Source: an uncultured Eubacteriales bacterium
GTDB taxonomy: Bacteria > Bacillota > Clostridia > Oscillospirales > Oscillospiraceae
NCBI GenBank assembly: GCA_900544405.1
Contig: UQVA01000007.1
Span: 18,749-82,748 of the forward strand
Length of the DNA: 64,000 bases
Direction of reading: 5' to 3'
Under the pieces are notes generated by a model. That model saw nothing but the letters and a program-made list of their open reading frames with translations. It was not told the DNA's origin and searched no databases. The position numbers and the translations under genes are program-made. Positions 8,320 through 16,610 of this stretch are shown one piece after another. How positions within the stretch are numbered: the stretch's first letter is position 1; every line of letters starts with the position of its first letter.

Positions 8320-8348
8320 TTGACTTTGGAGGGAGATTGTGGTATATT
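8320..8348 (+). promoter_or_regulatory. SigA-type promoter of the aminotransferase-murT operon
   Basis: TTGACT at 8320-8325 and TATATT at 8343-8348 with a 17-base spacer, about 50 bases before the start codon at 8397. Confidence 0.7.
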
Positions 8349-8396
8349 GACACCGAAAATCCCCTATTTTGCAAACGAATAAAGGAAGTGTTCTTT

Positions 8397-9647
8397 ATGA
8401 ATACGGAAATTTTTGAAACCTTTGAATCCAACGTCCGCTCTTACTGCCGCAGCTTCCCCACGGTGTTCACCCGTGCCAAGGGCGCCATCATGCAGGACGA
8501 GGACGGCAAGGAATACATCGACTTCTTCGCCGGGGCCGGTGCCCTGAACTTCGGCCACAACCCGGACGAAATGGTCCGGCGGGTCTGCGACTATCTCCAA
8601 AACGACGGCATCGTCCACTCCATGGATATGTACACCGCTCCCAAGCGGGAATTTCTGGAATATTTCCATGACCACATCCTGGCCCCCCGTGGACTGGATT
8701 ATAAGATCCAGTTCGCCGGTCCCACCGGCACCAACGCCGTGGAGTGCGCCACCAAGCTGGCCAGGAAGGTCAAGGGGCGAGAAAATATCTTCGCCTTCAT
8801 GGGCGCTTTCCATGGCATGACCCTGGGCTCTCTGGCGCTGACCACGGACCGTTGCTCCCGGGACGGCGCCGGGCAGATTCTGCCCAACGTGACCCACATT
8901 CCTGCGCCCTATATGTTCCCGGAGCTGGACACCATCGCCTATATGGAGCGGCTGCTCACCGACGATCACTCCGGCGTGGAGAAGCCTGCGGCCATCATTC
9001 TGGAGACCATCCAGGCCGACGGCGGCATCTATGTGTTCGATTCCCAGTGGCTCCGGGACCTGCGGGCCTTGTGCGACAAGTATGACATTCTGCTCATCGT
9101 AGACGACATTCAGGTGGGCTGCGGCCGGGGCGGCTACTTCTTCTCCTTCGAGCGGGCAGGCATCGTGCCGGATATGGTGACGATGTCCAAGTCCATCGGC
9201 GGCTTCGGTATGCCCATGTCCATCGTGCTGATGAAGCCCGAGCTGGACCAATGGGAGCCGGGCCAGCACACCGGCACCTTCCGGGGCAACCAGCTTTCCC
9301 TGGTGGCCGGGAAAGCCGGTCTGGAGATCATGGCGGAAACGGACCTGCTGGAAAATGTCCGCCGGAAGGCCCAGATCGTGGAGAATTTTCTGAAAACCGA
9401 AATTCTGCCCCTGGACAAGCGCATCACCTATCGGGGCATCGGCCTCATCTGGGGAGTGGACTTTGACGCTTTCGACAAGGACATGACCAAGCCTCTCATC
9501 GCCGCCTGCTTCAGAAACGGCCTCATCGTCGAGCGGGTGGGCCGGGACAACGACGTGCTGAAGCTGATGCCGCCGCTGGTCATCTCCGACGAGCTGCTGC
9601 TGAAGGGCCTGAACATTCTCAAGCAGTCCCTGACGGAAATTCTCTGA
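8397..9647 (+). CDS. EctB-like diaminobutyrate-2-oxoglutarate aminotransferase
   Basis: 416 residues, class III PLP aminotransferase. The N-terminus is EctB-like (FESNVRSYCRSFPTVF, FFAGAGALNFGHN, DMYTAPKREFLE). PLP motifs: GPTGTNAVE, the Asp pair in LLIVDDIQVGCGR and the Schiff-base Lys in VTMSKSIGGFG. EctB makes L-2,4-diaminobutyrate from aspartate semialdehyde and glutamate. No ectA or ectC lies nearby, so ectoine synthesis is not indicated; the operon partners are instead a MurT-like ligase and a GatD homologue. Start at ATG 8397; the frame extends to 8262 over the promoter, so the longer start is rejected. Substrate specificity is inferred from similarity only. Confidence 0.85.
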   Translation: MNTEIFETFESNVRSYCRSFPTVFTRAKGAIMQDEDGKEYIDFFAGAGALNFGHNPDEMVRRVCDYLQNDGIVHSMDMYTAPKREFLEYFHDHILAPRGLDYKIQFAGPTGTNAVECATKLARKVKGRENIFAFMGAFHGMTLGSLALTTDRCSRDGAGQILPNVTHIPAPYMFPELDTIAYMERLLTDDHSGVEKPAAIILETIQADGGIYVFDSQWLRDLRALCDKYDILLIVDDIQVGCGRGGYFFSFERAGIVPDMVTMSKSIGGFGMPMSIVLMKPELDQWEPGQHTGTFRGNQLSLVAGKAGLEIMAETDLLENVRRKAQIVENFLKTEILPLDKRITYRGIGLIWGVDFDAFDKDMTKPLIAACFRNGLIVERVGRDNDVLKLMPPLVISDELLLKGLNILKQSLTEIL

Positions 9648-9662
9648 TAGGAAGAACACGTC

Positions 9663-11042
9663 ATGGGAAAAATCTCCTTTTATCTGGCCATGCTGGCCGG
9701 AAAGACCGCCTCCGCCCTGCTGAAATTGCTGGGCCGGAACGCCAGTTATCTTCCCGGCAAGGTGGCGCTGACCATCTGCAAGGATTTCATGGGGCGGCTG
9801 ACCCTGCCCAAGACCGTTATCTGCGTTACCGGCACCAACGGCAAGACCACGGTCAGCAATCTGCTCACCGGGATGCTCCGGGAGTGCGGCTATACCGTCA
9901 CCAACAACTCCCTGGGCTCCAACGTTCAGGCCGGTGTCTGCACGGCGCTGCTGGATGACGCCACCTTTGGCGGGACCATCCGGAAAGACGTTGCGGTGCT
10001 GGAAATCGACGAGCGCAGCTCTCTGCTGATCTATCCCTATATCCATCCCACTTATCTGGTGTGCAACAACATCATGCGGGACTCCATCAAGCGCAATGCC
10101 CACACGGATTTCATTTCCTTTATTCTGAATAAGGCCATCCCGGCGGACACAAAGCTGATCCTGAATGCAGACGACATCATCTGTGCCCACCTGGCTCCCC
10201 AATGCCAGGACCGGACCTACTTTGGAATCAGCGCCGACGCCCCCGAAAGCGATGCCCTGCCCTTCCTGCGGGATATTGTCTACTGCCCGGAGTGCGGCGC
10301 TCTGCTGAAAGCCAAATATGCCCGCTATAATCACATTGGGCGGCTCTACTGCCCGGACTGCAGCTATCAGACGCCGGAACCGGATTTTGTTGTCAGCCGC
10401 ATTGATGAGGAGGCCAATACCTTCACCGTGACCCACGGCGGAGAAGCCCATGACTTTGCCCTCATCAATCGGAATATCACCAATTTATATAACTTCTGCG
10501 GTGCCATTACCGTGCTGAGCCTGTTCGGTCTTTCCTACGAACAGCTGCGGGACGCTTTCGCCGGTGCAAAAATCGTCAAATCCCGGTATGATGAGATCAC
10601 CGTCGGCGACCACAAGCTGACGGTCATTTTGGCCAAGGGCCAGAATCCCATCGCCTGCTCCGGCGTGATCCGCTATGCGGCGGGCTGCCCCGGCGAAGGG
10701 AAAAACCTGCTCATTTCCCTGGACGACATCGGCGACAATCACAACAATTCCGAGAACGTCAGCTGGGTGTTCGACACGGACTACGCCCCTCTGGCGGACG
10801 ATTCCATCGCCAAGGTCATTTTCATCGGAAAGCGCTGCCACGACTATTATCTGCGGGCGCTGATGGCGGGCGTGCCGGAGGACCGTCTCTACGCCCTGGA
10901 GACCTGGCAGCAGGGCGTGGATGCGATCGATCTGAGCGTGTGCAAGGACGTGTACCTACTCTATGACCCCTATCGTGGTGCCGAGGAGCGGCAAATTCAG
11001 AACTGCCTGGTTTCCCGGATGAAGGGAGATGCGGAGAAATGA
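9663..11042 (+). CDS. murT: MurT-like Mur ligase
   Basis: 459 residues. Mur ligase ATP loop CVTGTNGKTT (about 54-63), central ligase domain, a four-cysteine zinc ribbon (YCPECG... and YCPDCS, about 205-240) and a MurT C-terminal domain (from about 305). In MurT-GatD complexes MurT activates the D-Glu carboxyl of lipid II, and GatD supplies ammonia from glutamine. MurT normally carries acidic residues in an ADGxD-TSW type motif that help the GatD active site; here the motif reads NNSENVSW, so both acids are lost. The following gene overlaps by four bases (ATGA). It follows the aminotransferase by 15 bases. Confidence 0.85.
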   Translation: MGKISFYLAMLAGKTASALLKLLGRNASYLPGKVALTICKDFMGRLTLPKTVICVTGTNGKTTVSNLLTGMLRECGYTVTNNSLGSNVQAGVCTALLDDATFGGTIRKDVAVLEIDERSSLLIYPYIHPTYLVCNNIMRDSIKRNAHTDFISFILNKAIPADTKLILNADDIICAHLAPQCQDRTYFGISADAPESDALPFLRDIVYCPECGALLKAKYARYNHIGRLYCPDCSYQTPEPDFVVSRIDEEANTFTVTHGGEAHDFALINRNITNLYNFCGAITVLSLFGLSYEQLRDAFAGAKIVKSRYDEITVGDHKLTVILAKGQNPIACSGVIRYAAGCPGEGKNLLISLDDIGDNHNNSENVSWVFDTDYAPLADDSIAKVIFIGKRCHDYYLRALMAGVPEDRLYALETWQQGVDAIDLSVCKDVYLLYDPYRGAEERQIQNCLVSRMKGDAEK

Positions 11043-11749
11043 AAATTGAAGTGCTTTTTAGCGAAGTCTGCAACCTCAGCGGCGATTTTCAGAACGTAGA
11101 ATATCTGCGCCAGAGCCTGCCGGAGGCGGATTTTATCTTCACGTCCCTGACGGACACCCCTTATTTTGCGGAGAACCGGCCGGATATGGTGCTGATGGGT
11201 ACCATGACGGAGGCCATTCAGCGGCGGGTCATCGAAACGCTGCGGCCCTACCGGGACCGGCTGGAAAAGCTGATCGACGACGGCGTGGTGTTCCTGATGA
11301 CCGGCAACGCCTGCGAGGTCTTTGTCAAGCACATCGACTATGTGACCGAAAAACTGTCCGTGGATGGCCTGGGACTCTTTGACCTGACGGCAAAAACAGA
11401 CCTGTTCCACCGTTATAACGGCAAGTTCCTGGGTGACATTGACGTTATCCCCGTGGTGGGCTTCCGGTCCCAGTTCAGCTTCCTGTACGGGGATAATTCC
11501 GGCGGCTTCGTCGGCAAAAATCAGCGGTCCATCGGCATCAACCCCCAGACCGATCTGGAAGGCATCCGCCGGAAGAATTTCTTCGGGACCAATCTGCAGG
11601 GACCCATTCTGCCCCTGAATCCCCTGTTCTGCGAGCATCTGATGACGCTGGCCGGTGTCCGGGAACCGCACGCCGCCCACCGGGAGGCCGCCATGGCCGC
11701 ATATGAGCAGCGGCTGGGTGAATTCCGGGACCCCAAGGTCAAATTCTGA
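11039..11749 (+). CDS. GatD homologue without glutaminase catalytic residues
   Basis: 236 residues, class I amidotransferase fold by overall alignment with GatD (DGxxFL core, then LEGLG-like VDGLGLFDL, and GTNLQGPILPLNP near the end). In S. aureus GatD the nucleophile sits in TICGGYQFLG and the His in GTYLHGPILP. Here the matching segments are LMTGNACEVF and GTNLQGPILP: Cys is replaced by Thr and His by Gln. A Cys is nearby but three positions off. So it looks like a pseudo-amidotransferase that still has the fold and may only hold MurT in shape or form a channel. ATGA overlap with murT implies coupling. Refer to the findings. Confidence 0.75.
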   Translation: MKIEVLFSEVCNLSGDFQNVEYLRQSLPEADFIFTSLTDTPYFAENRPDMVLMGTMTEAIQRRVIETLRPYRDRLEKLIDDGVVFLMTGNACEVFVKHIDYVTEKLSVDGLGLFDLTAKTDLFHRYNGKFLGDIDVIPVVGFRSQFSFLYGDNSGGFVGKNQRSIGINPQTDLEGIRRKNFFGTNLQGPILPLNPLFCEHLMTLAGVREPHAAHREAAMAAYEQRLGEFRDPKVKF

Positions 11750-11768
11750 TTTCATCTCTCATAAAGAA

Positions 11769-11808
11769 CGCCTCCGGTGCAAAAAAGCGCATCGGAGGCG
11801 GGTTTTTT
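11769..11808 (+). terminator. Terminator after the gatD homologue
   Basis: Stem CGCCTCCG/CGGAGGCG with a 16-base loop, followed by GGTTTTTT; also works for the converging GNAT gene. Confidence 0.8.
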
Positions 11809-12289
11809 ATAAGCATTTCAGGGTCACATGGCTGGTGTTGACGCTGCCGTCAATGAGTTTTGCGTAATCCAGCACCTGGGTGAAGCCGCAGGCGGCGTGG
11901 AGGGCCATGGAAGCATAATTTCGTTTCCAGACGTGGGAATAGACCGGCTTTCCGTACTCGTTCCGCACATGGTCCAGCGCCGCCAGTACCAGGGCTTTCC
12001 CGTAACCCCTCCGCCGCTGCTCCGGCATGGTCTCCAGGGCTTCCAGAAGCAACCCATCTTCAAAAGGCTCCAGGCGCAGGGCCGAAACCGTGCGTCCGTT
12101 TTCTTTCCAGAGGCAGTAAAAAGCCCCCTTCTGACGGAAGAAGTCCTCCCGGAGATAATCGGCAAAATTCTGCTCCACCTGAGCAATCGGAATATCCTGT
12201 TCCTGGGCGTTTCCCGCATTGCTCTCCCGGTAGACGGCCATCAGTTCTTCAAAATCCAACGCTCCCATGGTGCGGACGATCTCCAACAT
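11807..12289 (-). CDS. GNAT-family N-acetyltransferase
   Basis: 160 residues with the acetyl-CoA binding signature PEQRRRGYGKALVLAALDH (about 90-108) and the C-terminal beta-bulge segment ASMALHAACGFTQ. Acetylates an unknown amine, antibiotic or peptide. ATG at 12289 follows GGGGGAGAA on the minus strand. It is downstream of tsaD but separated by over 300 bases and a terminator, so it is probably transcribed alone. Confidence 0.8.
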   Translation of the reverse strand: MLEIVRTMGALDFEELMAVYRESNAGNAQEQDIPIAQVEQNFADYLREDFFRQKGAFYCLWKENGRTVSALRLEPFEDGLLLEALETMPEQRRRGYGKALVLAALDHVRNEYGKPVYSHVWKRNYASMALHAACGFTQVLDYAKLIDGSVNTSHVTLKCL

Positions 12290-12585
12290 TCTTTCTCCCC
12301 CTTACGCAAGGCCGATTCCTGCATTGCCCGTCACTTTCGACGGTTTCTCCGAAAAAGTTCGTGTTTCCCCGTCAATTCGACTGGCGTTCATTCGGATATA
12401 CCGAAAGTTATTCACACAATCCACAGACTTTTCCACAGGCACAGCTTGCTATTCTCCCCGTTTTTCTTTCTCCCATTCCTGAAATTTCGGGAATCCATCC
12501 GGTTTTCCGTCTGAAAAATCCGGTTCGTGGAAACGCCGAAATTTTTATTCATTTTCTGAATGAATACTCCCGCCGGAAATGCAAA
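12290..12585. other. Intergenic with small hairpins, no gene
   Basis: About 300 bases between tsaD and the GNAT gene. It contains the DnaA-box-like cluster (12408-12437) and a small hairpin TATTCATT/AATGAATA at 12546-12566. No open frame has a start with ribosome-binding site. Confidence 0.5.
12408..12437. promoter_or_regulatory. Cluster of DnaA-box-like 9-mers
   Basis: TTATTCACA (12408-12416, full match to TTATNCACA), then CAATCCACA (12417-12425) and TTTTCCACA (12429-12437, TTWTNCACA) in 30 bases, all on the same strand. Not next to dnaA or dnaN, so if functional it would be a DnaA-titrating or regulatory site and not oriC itself. Confidence 0.35.
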
Positions 12586-12613
12586 ATGCAGGGCAGATTC
12601 CTCCGCCCTGCAT
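12586..12613 (-). terminator. Terminator after tsaD
   Basis: Stem ATGCAGGGC/GCCCTGCAT with a 10-base loop just past the tsaD stop, followed on the minus strand by TTTGC and a weak T-run. Confidence 0.65.
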
Positions 12614-12616
12614 TCT

Positions 12617-13633
12617 TTACAGACTTTCACCCAGAATGGACTTGGTGGCGTAGGCGTTCAGTTCCATTCCGGCGGTGTGGCCCGCCAGGAACTCGTAATA
12701 GCCCTGTGCGCCGATCATGGCGCCGTTGTCCCCGCAGAGGGACAGGGGCGGCATGAACACCTCCACTCCCAGCCGTTCCGCCATGGCGGTCACATCCCGT
12801 CGAATGCGGGAATTGGCAGCCACACCTCCGGCAATGGCTACTTTTTTCCGGCCGGTGGCCTGCAGGGCCAACTCCACACGCGGCACCAGCATATCAGACA
12901 CGGCGGCGGAGAATCCGGCGCAGAGGCTGTCCACGTCCAGCGCTTCCCCCACCTGCTCGGCATGGTGAATGAGATTCAGGGCAGCGGTTTTCAGGCCGGA
13001 AAAGCTCAGATCATAGGGATTTTCGCCGGGCTTGGGCCGGGGAAGGGTGTATTTTTTCTCGTCTCCACGCTCCGCCGCCTTGTCCAGGGCAGCCCCGCCG
13101 GGATAGGGCATTCCCAGCACCCGGGCGACCTTATCGAAGCACTCCCCTGCCGCATCGTCCAACGTGGTGCCGAGAATTTCCATCTCCGTGTAGTCCTTCA
13201 CGTCCACGATCATGGTATGTCCCCCGGAGACGATGAGACACAGGAAGGGCGGCTCCAACTCCGGGAATGCCAGATAATTGGCGGCAATATGCCCCCGGGT
13301 GTGGTGGACCGGGATCAGGGGCTTGTTCAGGGCCAGGGCAGCCGCCTTGGCAAAGTTCACCCCCACCAGCACGGCCCCGATCAGGCCCGGCGCATATGTC
13401 ACGGCCACCGCATCAATGTCCAGCCGGGTCAGGCCGGTGTTGGCCAGGGCCTGCTCGGCCAGACCGGAAATGGCCTCGATGTGCTTCCGGGAGGCGATCT
13501 CCGGCACCACGCCGCCGTATTCCCGGTGGAGGGCCACCTGGGAGGCGATGCAGTCCGTAAGCACTTTTCGCCCGTTCTCCACGATGGCCACAGCAGTCTC
13601 ATCACAGGAGGATTCAATTGCAAGGATCTTCAT
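12617..13633 (-). CDS. tsaD: tRNA threonylcarbamoyl transferase TsaD
   Basis: 338 residues of the ASKHA-fold Kae1/TsaD family: KILAIESSCDETA at the start, the metal-binding HHTRGH in the middle, nucleotide-binding segments SGGHT and AGGVAANSRIR. It attaches threonylcarbamoyl to A37 of ANN-decoding tRNAs, with TsaB and TsaE elsewhere. ATG at 13633 overlaps the rimI stop as ATGA; an earlier ATG at 13642 would add three residues (MEC). Fourth gene of the cysS operon, followed by a terminator. Confidence 0.95.
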   Translation of the reverse strand: MKILAIESSCDETAVAIVENGRKVLTDCIASQVALHREYGGVVPEIASRKHIEAISGLAEQALANTGLTRLDIDAVAVTYAPGLIGAVLVGVNFAKAAALALNKPLIPVHHTRGHIAANYLAFPELEPPFLCLIVSGGHTMIVDVKDYTEMEILGTTLDDAAGECFDKVARVLGMPYPGGAALDKAAERGDEKKYTLPRPKPGENPYDLSFSGLKTAALNLIHHAEQVGEALDVDSLCAGFSAAVSDMLVPRVELALQATGRKKVAIAGGVAANSRIRRDVTAMAERLGVEVFMPPLSLCGDNGAMIGAQGYYEFLAGHTAGMELNAYATKSILGESL

Positions 13634-14073
13634 ACATTCCATTCCTTTCGCAAGATGCAGGCATCCTCCCGGGGCTTCTCGTAATAGCCCCGGCGGCGGC
13701 CCACGGCGGCAAAGCCCAGCTTGTCATAAAGGCCGATGGCAGCTTCATTGGATGCCCGGACCTCCAGGGTCAGGCAATAGGCCCCACGGCTTTTCAGTTC
13801 TGCCACCAGCCGCAGCACCAGCGCTTCGCCGATGCCCTTCCGCCGGAAATCCGGGTCTACCGCCAGATTCATCATATCCGCTTCCCCAAGCACCGTCTGG
13901 GAGCCGACGTAGCCTGCTAAGTGGTCCCCTTCCATGGCAACCAGCCACAGGGAAAGGGGATTCTCCAGTTCCGATTTCACGCTTTTTTCACTCCATGGGT
14001 CGGAAAAGCAAGTCTTTTCCAGGGCCGCAACGGCGGCCACATGGGCGGCGTTCATGGGTAAAATTTCCATCAT
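13630..14073 (-). CDS. rimI: Ribosomal-protein-alanine acetyltransferase RimI
   Basis: 147 residues, GNAT fold with RRKGIGEALVLRLVAELKSRG for acetyl-CoA binding and YGKLG-like LYDKLGFAAVGRRRGYYE near the end, typical of RimI. RimI acetylates the N-terminus of bS18 and is often next to tsaD. Starts at 14073 (or the ATG at 14070) where ATGATGG overlaps the polA stop. Both ends overlap neighbours by four bases, so this is a coupled member of the operon. Confidence 0.88.
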   Translation of the reverse strand: MMEILPMNAAHVAAVAALEKTCFSDPWSEKSVKSELENPLSLWLVAMEGDHLAGYVGSQTVLGEADMMNLAVDPDFRRKGIGEALVLRLVAELKSRGAYCLTLEVRASNEAAIGLYDKLGFAAVGRRRGYYEKPREDACILRKEWNV

Positions 14074-16610
14074 TTCGCCTCGTACCAGCTCTTTCCCCAC
14101 TTGGCCTCGGCCACCAGCGGCACATTCAGGTGGGCTACCTGCTCCATCTGCTGCTGGACCACCTTTGCAACGCCCTGGGCCATCTCCTCCGGACATTCCA
14201 CGATGAGTTCGTCATGGACCTGCAGCAGAAGATTTGCCTCCGGGTACTGCTCCTTGAGGGCTTTGTCCACCCGAATCATGGCCAGCTTGATAAGGTCGGC
14301 GGCGGTCCCCTGAATGGGGGTATTCAGCGCAATCCGCTCCGCCCCCTGGCGGACGTTGAAATTGCTGCTTTTCAGCTCCGGCAGATACCGGCGGCGGCCA
14401 AAGAGGGTCTCCGTGTAGCCCTTTTCCCGGGCCTCGGCGACCACGTTCTTCATATACTCCCGCACGCCGTGGTAATTGGAAAGATAGGCCTCGATATAGG
14501 CCTTGGCCTCATAGCGGCTGACGCCGATGTCCTCCGCCAGGGAGAACTCGGAAATGCCGTAAACAATACCGAAATTCACGGCCTTGGCATGGCGGCGCTG
14601 CAGGGGCGTGACCTCCTCCGGCTTTACGCCGAAGACCTGGGCGGCGGTGATGGTATGAATGTCCGCTCCGCTGCGGAAGGCCTCCTGCATCACCGTGTCC
14701 CCGGCCATGTGGGAAAGGACCCGCAATTCAATTTGGCTGTAATCCGCATCCACCAGTACGCAGCCGGGCTTGGGAATGAACATTTTCCGAATTTCGGCCC
14801 CCAGGTCCGTGCGGACGGGAATATTCTGCAAGTTCGGCTCCGTGGAGGACAGACGCCCGGTGGCCGTGACCATATTCTGGAAGGTCGTATGAATACGCCC
14901 GTCGGCGGCGATGACCTTCACCAGGCCGTCGGCATAGGTGGATTTCAGCTTGGTGAGCATCCGGTAATCCAGAATGGCCGGGATGATGGGATGCTTGTCC
15001 CGGAGTTTTTCCAGCACGTCCGCATTGGTGGCGTAGCCGGTCTTGGTTTTCTTGGCGCCGGGCAGCTGCAGCTGCTCAAACAGCACCGTGCCCAGCTGCT
15101 TGGGGGAATTGATATTGAAGGGCCCCCCGGAAAAGCCGAAAATCAGGCTTTCGCAGTCGGCAATGCGCTCGGAGAGCATGGCCCCGAACTGCCGCAGCTG
15201 CTCCTCGTCGATGGCCACACCGGTGCGCTCCATCTCATAAAGCACCGGGCAAAGGGGCAGTTCGATGGTGTCGTACAGGTCCCCCATGCCCTGCTTGTCC
15301 AGTTCCTGCCGCAGCTTTTCCCGCAGGAAAAACACCGCTTCGGCGCAGGCGGCAGCATCGCCGTCCTCCACGCTGGCTCCCAGGAAGGTCGCCGCCAGCT
15401 TGGACACGGGATAATCGGACTGGGAAGGGTTCAGGTCGTAAGCCGCCAGGGCCGTGTCGAATTTCGCCGGTCCAAGCGTAATGCCCAGGGCATCCAGGGC
15501 ATGGGCCTGGCTTTTCCAGTCATGGCACACCCAGCTTTGTCCCGCCAGAAGATTCGCCGCCCGGTGAATTTCCAGAGGTGTCAGGGTGCAGACCCCCTCC
15601 GCACAGGCAATGGCCAGCGTCCCGTCCGGAGCCAGATACACGGCTCCCTCCGTCCCCGGCTCCGGCAGGGTATCTACCCGGGGCAGGGTCTCCCGGGGCG
15701 ATTCTTCCGCACTTTCCAATGCCGCTTCTTCCAGTTCCGCACCCCGGAGGCCGTAGCGGTCAATGAGCCGGACGAATTCCAGCCGGGTGAACAGCTTGAA
15801 AAGTTCCAGCCGGTTATAGGGCTGGGTAATGGCGTTCTTGGGAGAAAAATCGATGGGCGCATTGGTGCGGATGGTAGCCAGATCATAGGAAAGATAGGCT
15901 TTTTCCTTGTCCGCTTCCAGCTTTTCCCGCAGCTTGGGCCGGATGGACGGGTCCTGCAAATGCTCGTAGACCCCGTCCAGGGTGCCGAATTTCAGCAGCA
16001 GGTCCGTAGCCGTTTTCGGTCCCACCCCGGCCACACCGGGGATATTGTCGGAGGAATCCCCCATCAGGGCTTTCAAATCGATGATGTGAATGGGGTCGAA
16101 GCCGTACTCCGCACGGAATTTTTCCGTGTCATAGAGGGTGGCCGTGGTCTGGCCGGGCTTGGCAATGACCAGCTTCACGTTCACATGGTCATTGATGAGC
16201 TGCAAACTGTCCCGGTCGCCGGTGACCACCACGCAATCCCAGTTCTGCTCCGAGCAGACCCGGCCCACGGTGCCGATGACATCGTCAGCCTCCCATCCCT
16301 CACATTCATAAATGGGAATGTTCATGGCAGACAGGACCTGCTTCATCACCGGCATCTGCATGACCAGCTCCTCCGGCATGGGGTGCCGGGTGGCCTTGTA
16401 GCCGTCATACTGCAGGTGCCGGAAGGTGGGGGCGTGTACGTCAAAGGCCACGCAGATGGCCTCCGGCTGCTCCTCCCGCTCCATTTTTTCCAGAATATTC
16501 AGGAAGCCGTAAATGGCGTTGGTGTACAGACCATCCCGGGTGGTCAGGGGGCGGACCCCAAAATACGCCCGGTTGATGACGCTGTTCCCGTCCAGGATCA
16601 TCAGCTTCAT
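14070..16610 (-). CDS. polA: DNA polymerase I
   Basis: 846 residues. N-terminal 5'-3' exonuclease domain (1-290: MILDGNSVINRAYFG, GDRDSLQLI), central region without the Asp-x-Glu set of a 3'-5' proofreading site (thus likely inactive, as in other Firmicutes), and the Pol A polymerase domain: DYSQIELRVLSHMAG, RRHAKAVNFGIVYG and QVHDELIVE. Acts in Okazaki fragment processing and repair. ATG at 16610 overlaps the cysS stop as ATGA, so translation and transcription follow cysS and the cysteine T-box. Confidence 0.96.
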   Translation of the reverse strand: MKLMILDGNSVINRAYFGVRPLTTRDGLYTNAIYGFLNILEKMEREEQPEAICVAFDVHAPTFRHLQYDGYKATRHPMPEELVMQMPVMKQVLSAMNIPIYECEGWEADDVIGTVGRVCSEQNWDCVVVTGDRDSLQLINDHVNVKLVIAKPGQTTATLYDTEKFRAEYGFDPIHIIDLKALMGDSSDNIPGVAGVGPKTATDLLLKFGTLDGVYEHLQDPSIRPKLREKLEADKEKAYLSYDLATIRTNAPIDFSPKNAITQPYNRLELFKLFTRLEFVRLIDRYGLRGAELEEAALESAEESPRETLPRVDTLPEPGTEGAVYLAPDGTLAIACAEGVCTLTPLEIHRAANLLAGQSWVCHDWKSQAHALDALGITLGPAKFDTALAAYDLNPSQSDYPVSKLAATFLGASVEDGDAAACAEAVFFLREKLRQELDKQGMGDLYDTIELPLCPVLYEMERTGVAIDEEQLRQFGAMLSERIADCESLIFGFSGGPFNINSPKQLGTVLFEQLQLPGAKKTKTGYATNADVLEKLRDKHPIIPAILDYRMLTKLKSTYADGLVKVIAADGRIHTTFQNMVTATGRLSSTEPNLQNIPVRTDLGAEIRKMFIPKPGCVLVDADYSQIELRVLSHMAGDTVMQEAFRSGADIHTITAAQVFGVKPEEVTPLQRRHAKAVNFGIVYGISEFSLAEDIGVSRYEAKAYIEAYLSNYHGVREYMKNVVAEAREKGYTETLFGRRRYLPELKSSNFNVRQGAERIALNTPIQGTAADLIKLAMIRVDKALKEQYPEANLLLQVHDELIVECPEEMAQGVAKVVQQQMEQVAHLNVPLVAEAKWGKSWYEAK

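Noticed and set aside
8364..10451. 695-codon frame on the minus strand
   Set aside because: It is the antisense of the aminotransferase and murT genes. GC-rich third positions remove stops on the opposite strand; it has no ribosome-binding site and no recognisable domain.
12408..12437. Chromosome origin oriC
   Set aside because: Only three boxes and no dnaA, dnaN or gyrase gene nearby; no AT-rich unwinding stretch stands out.
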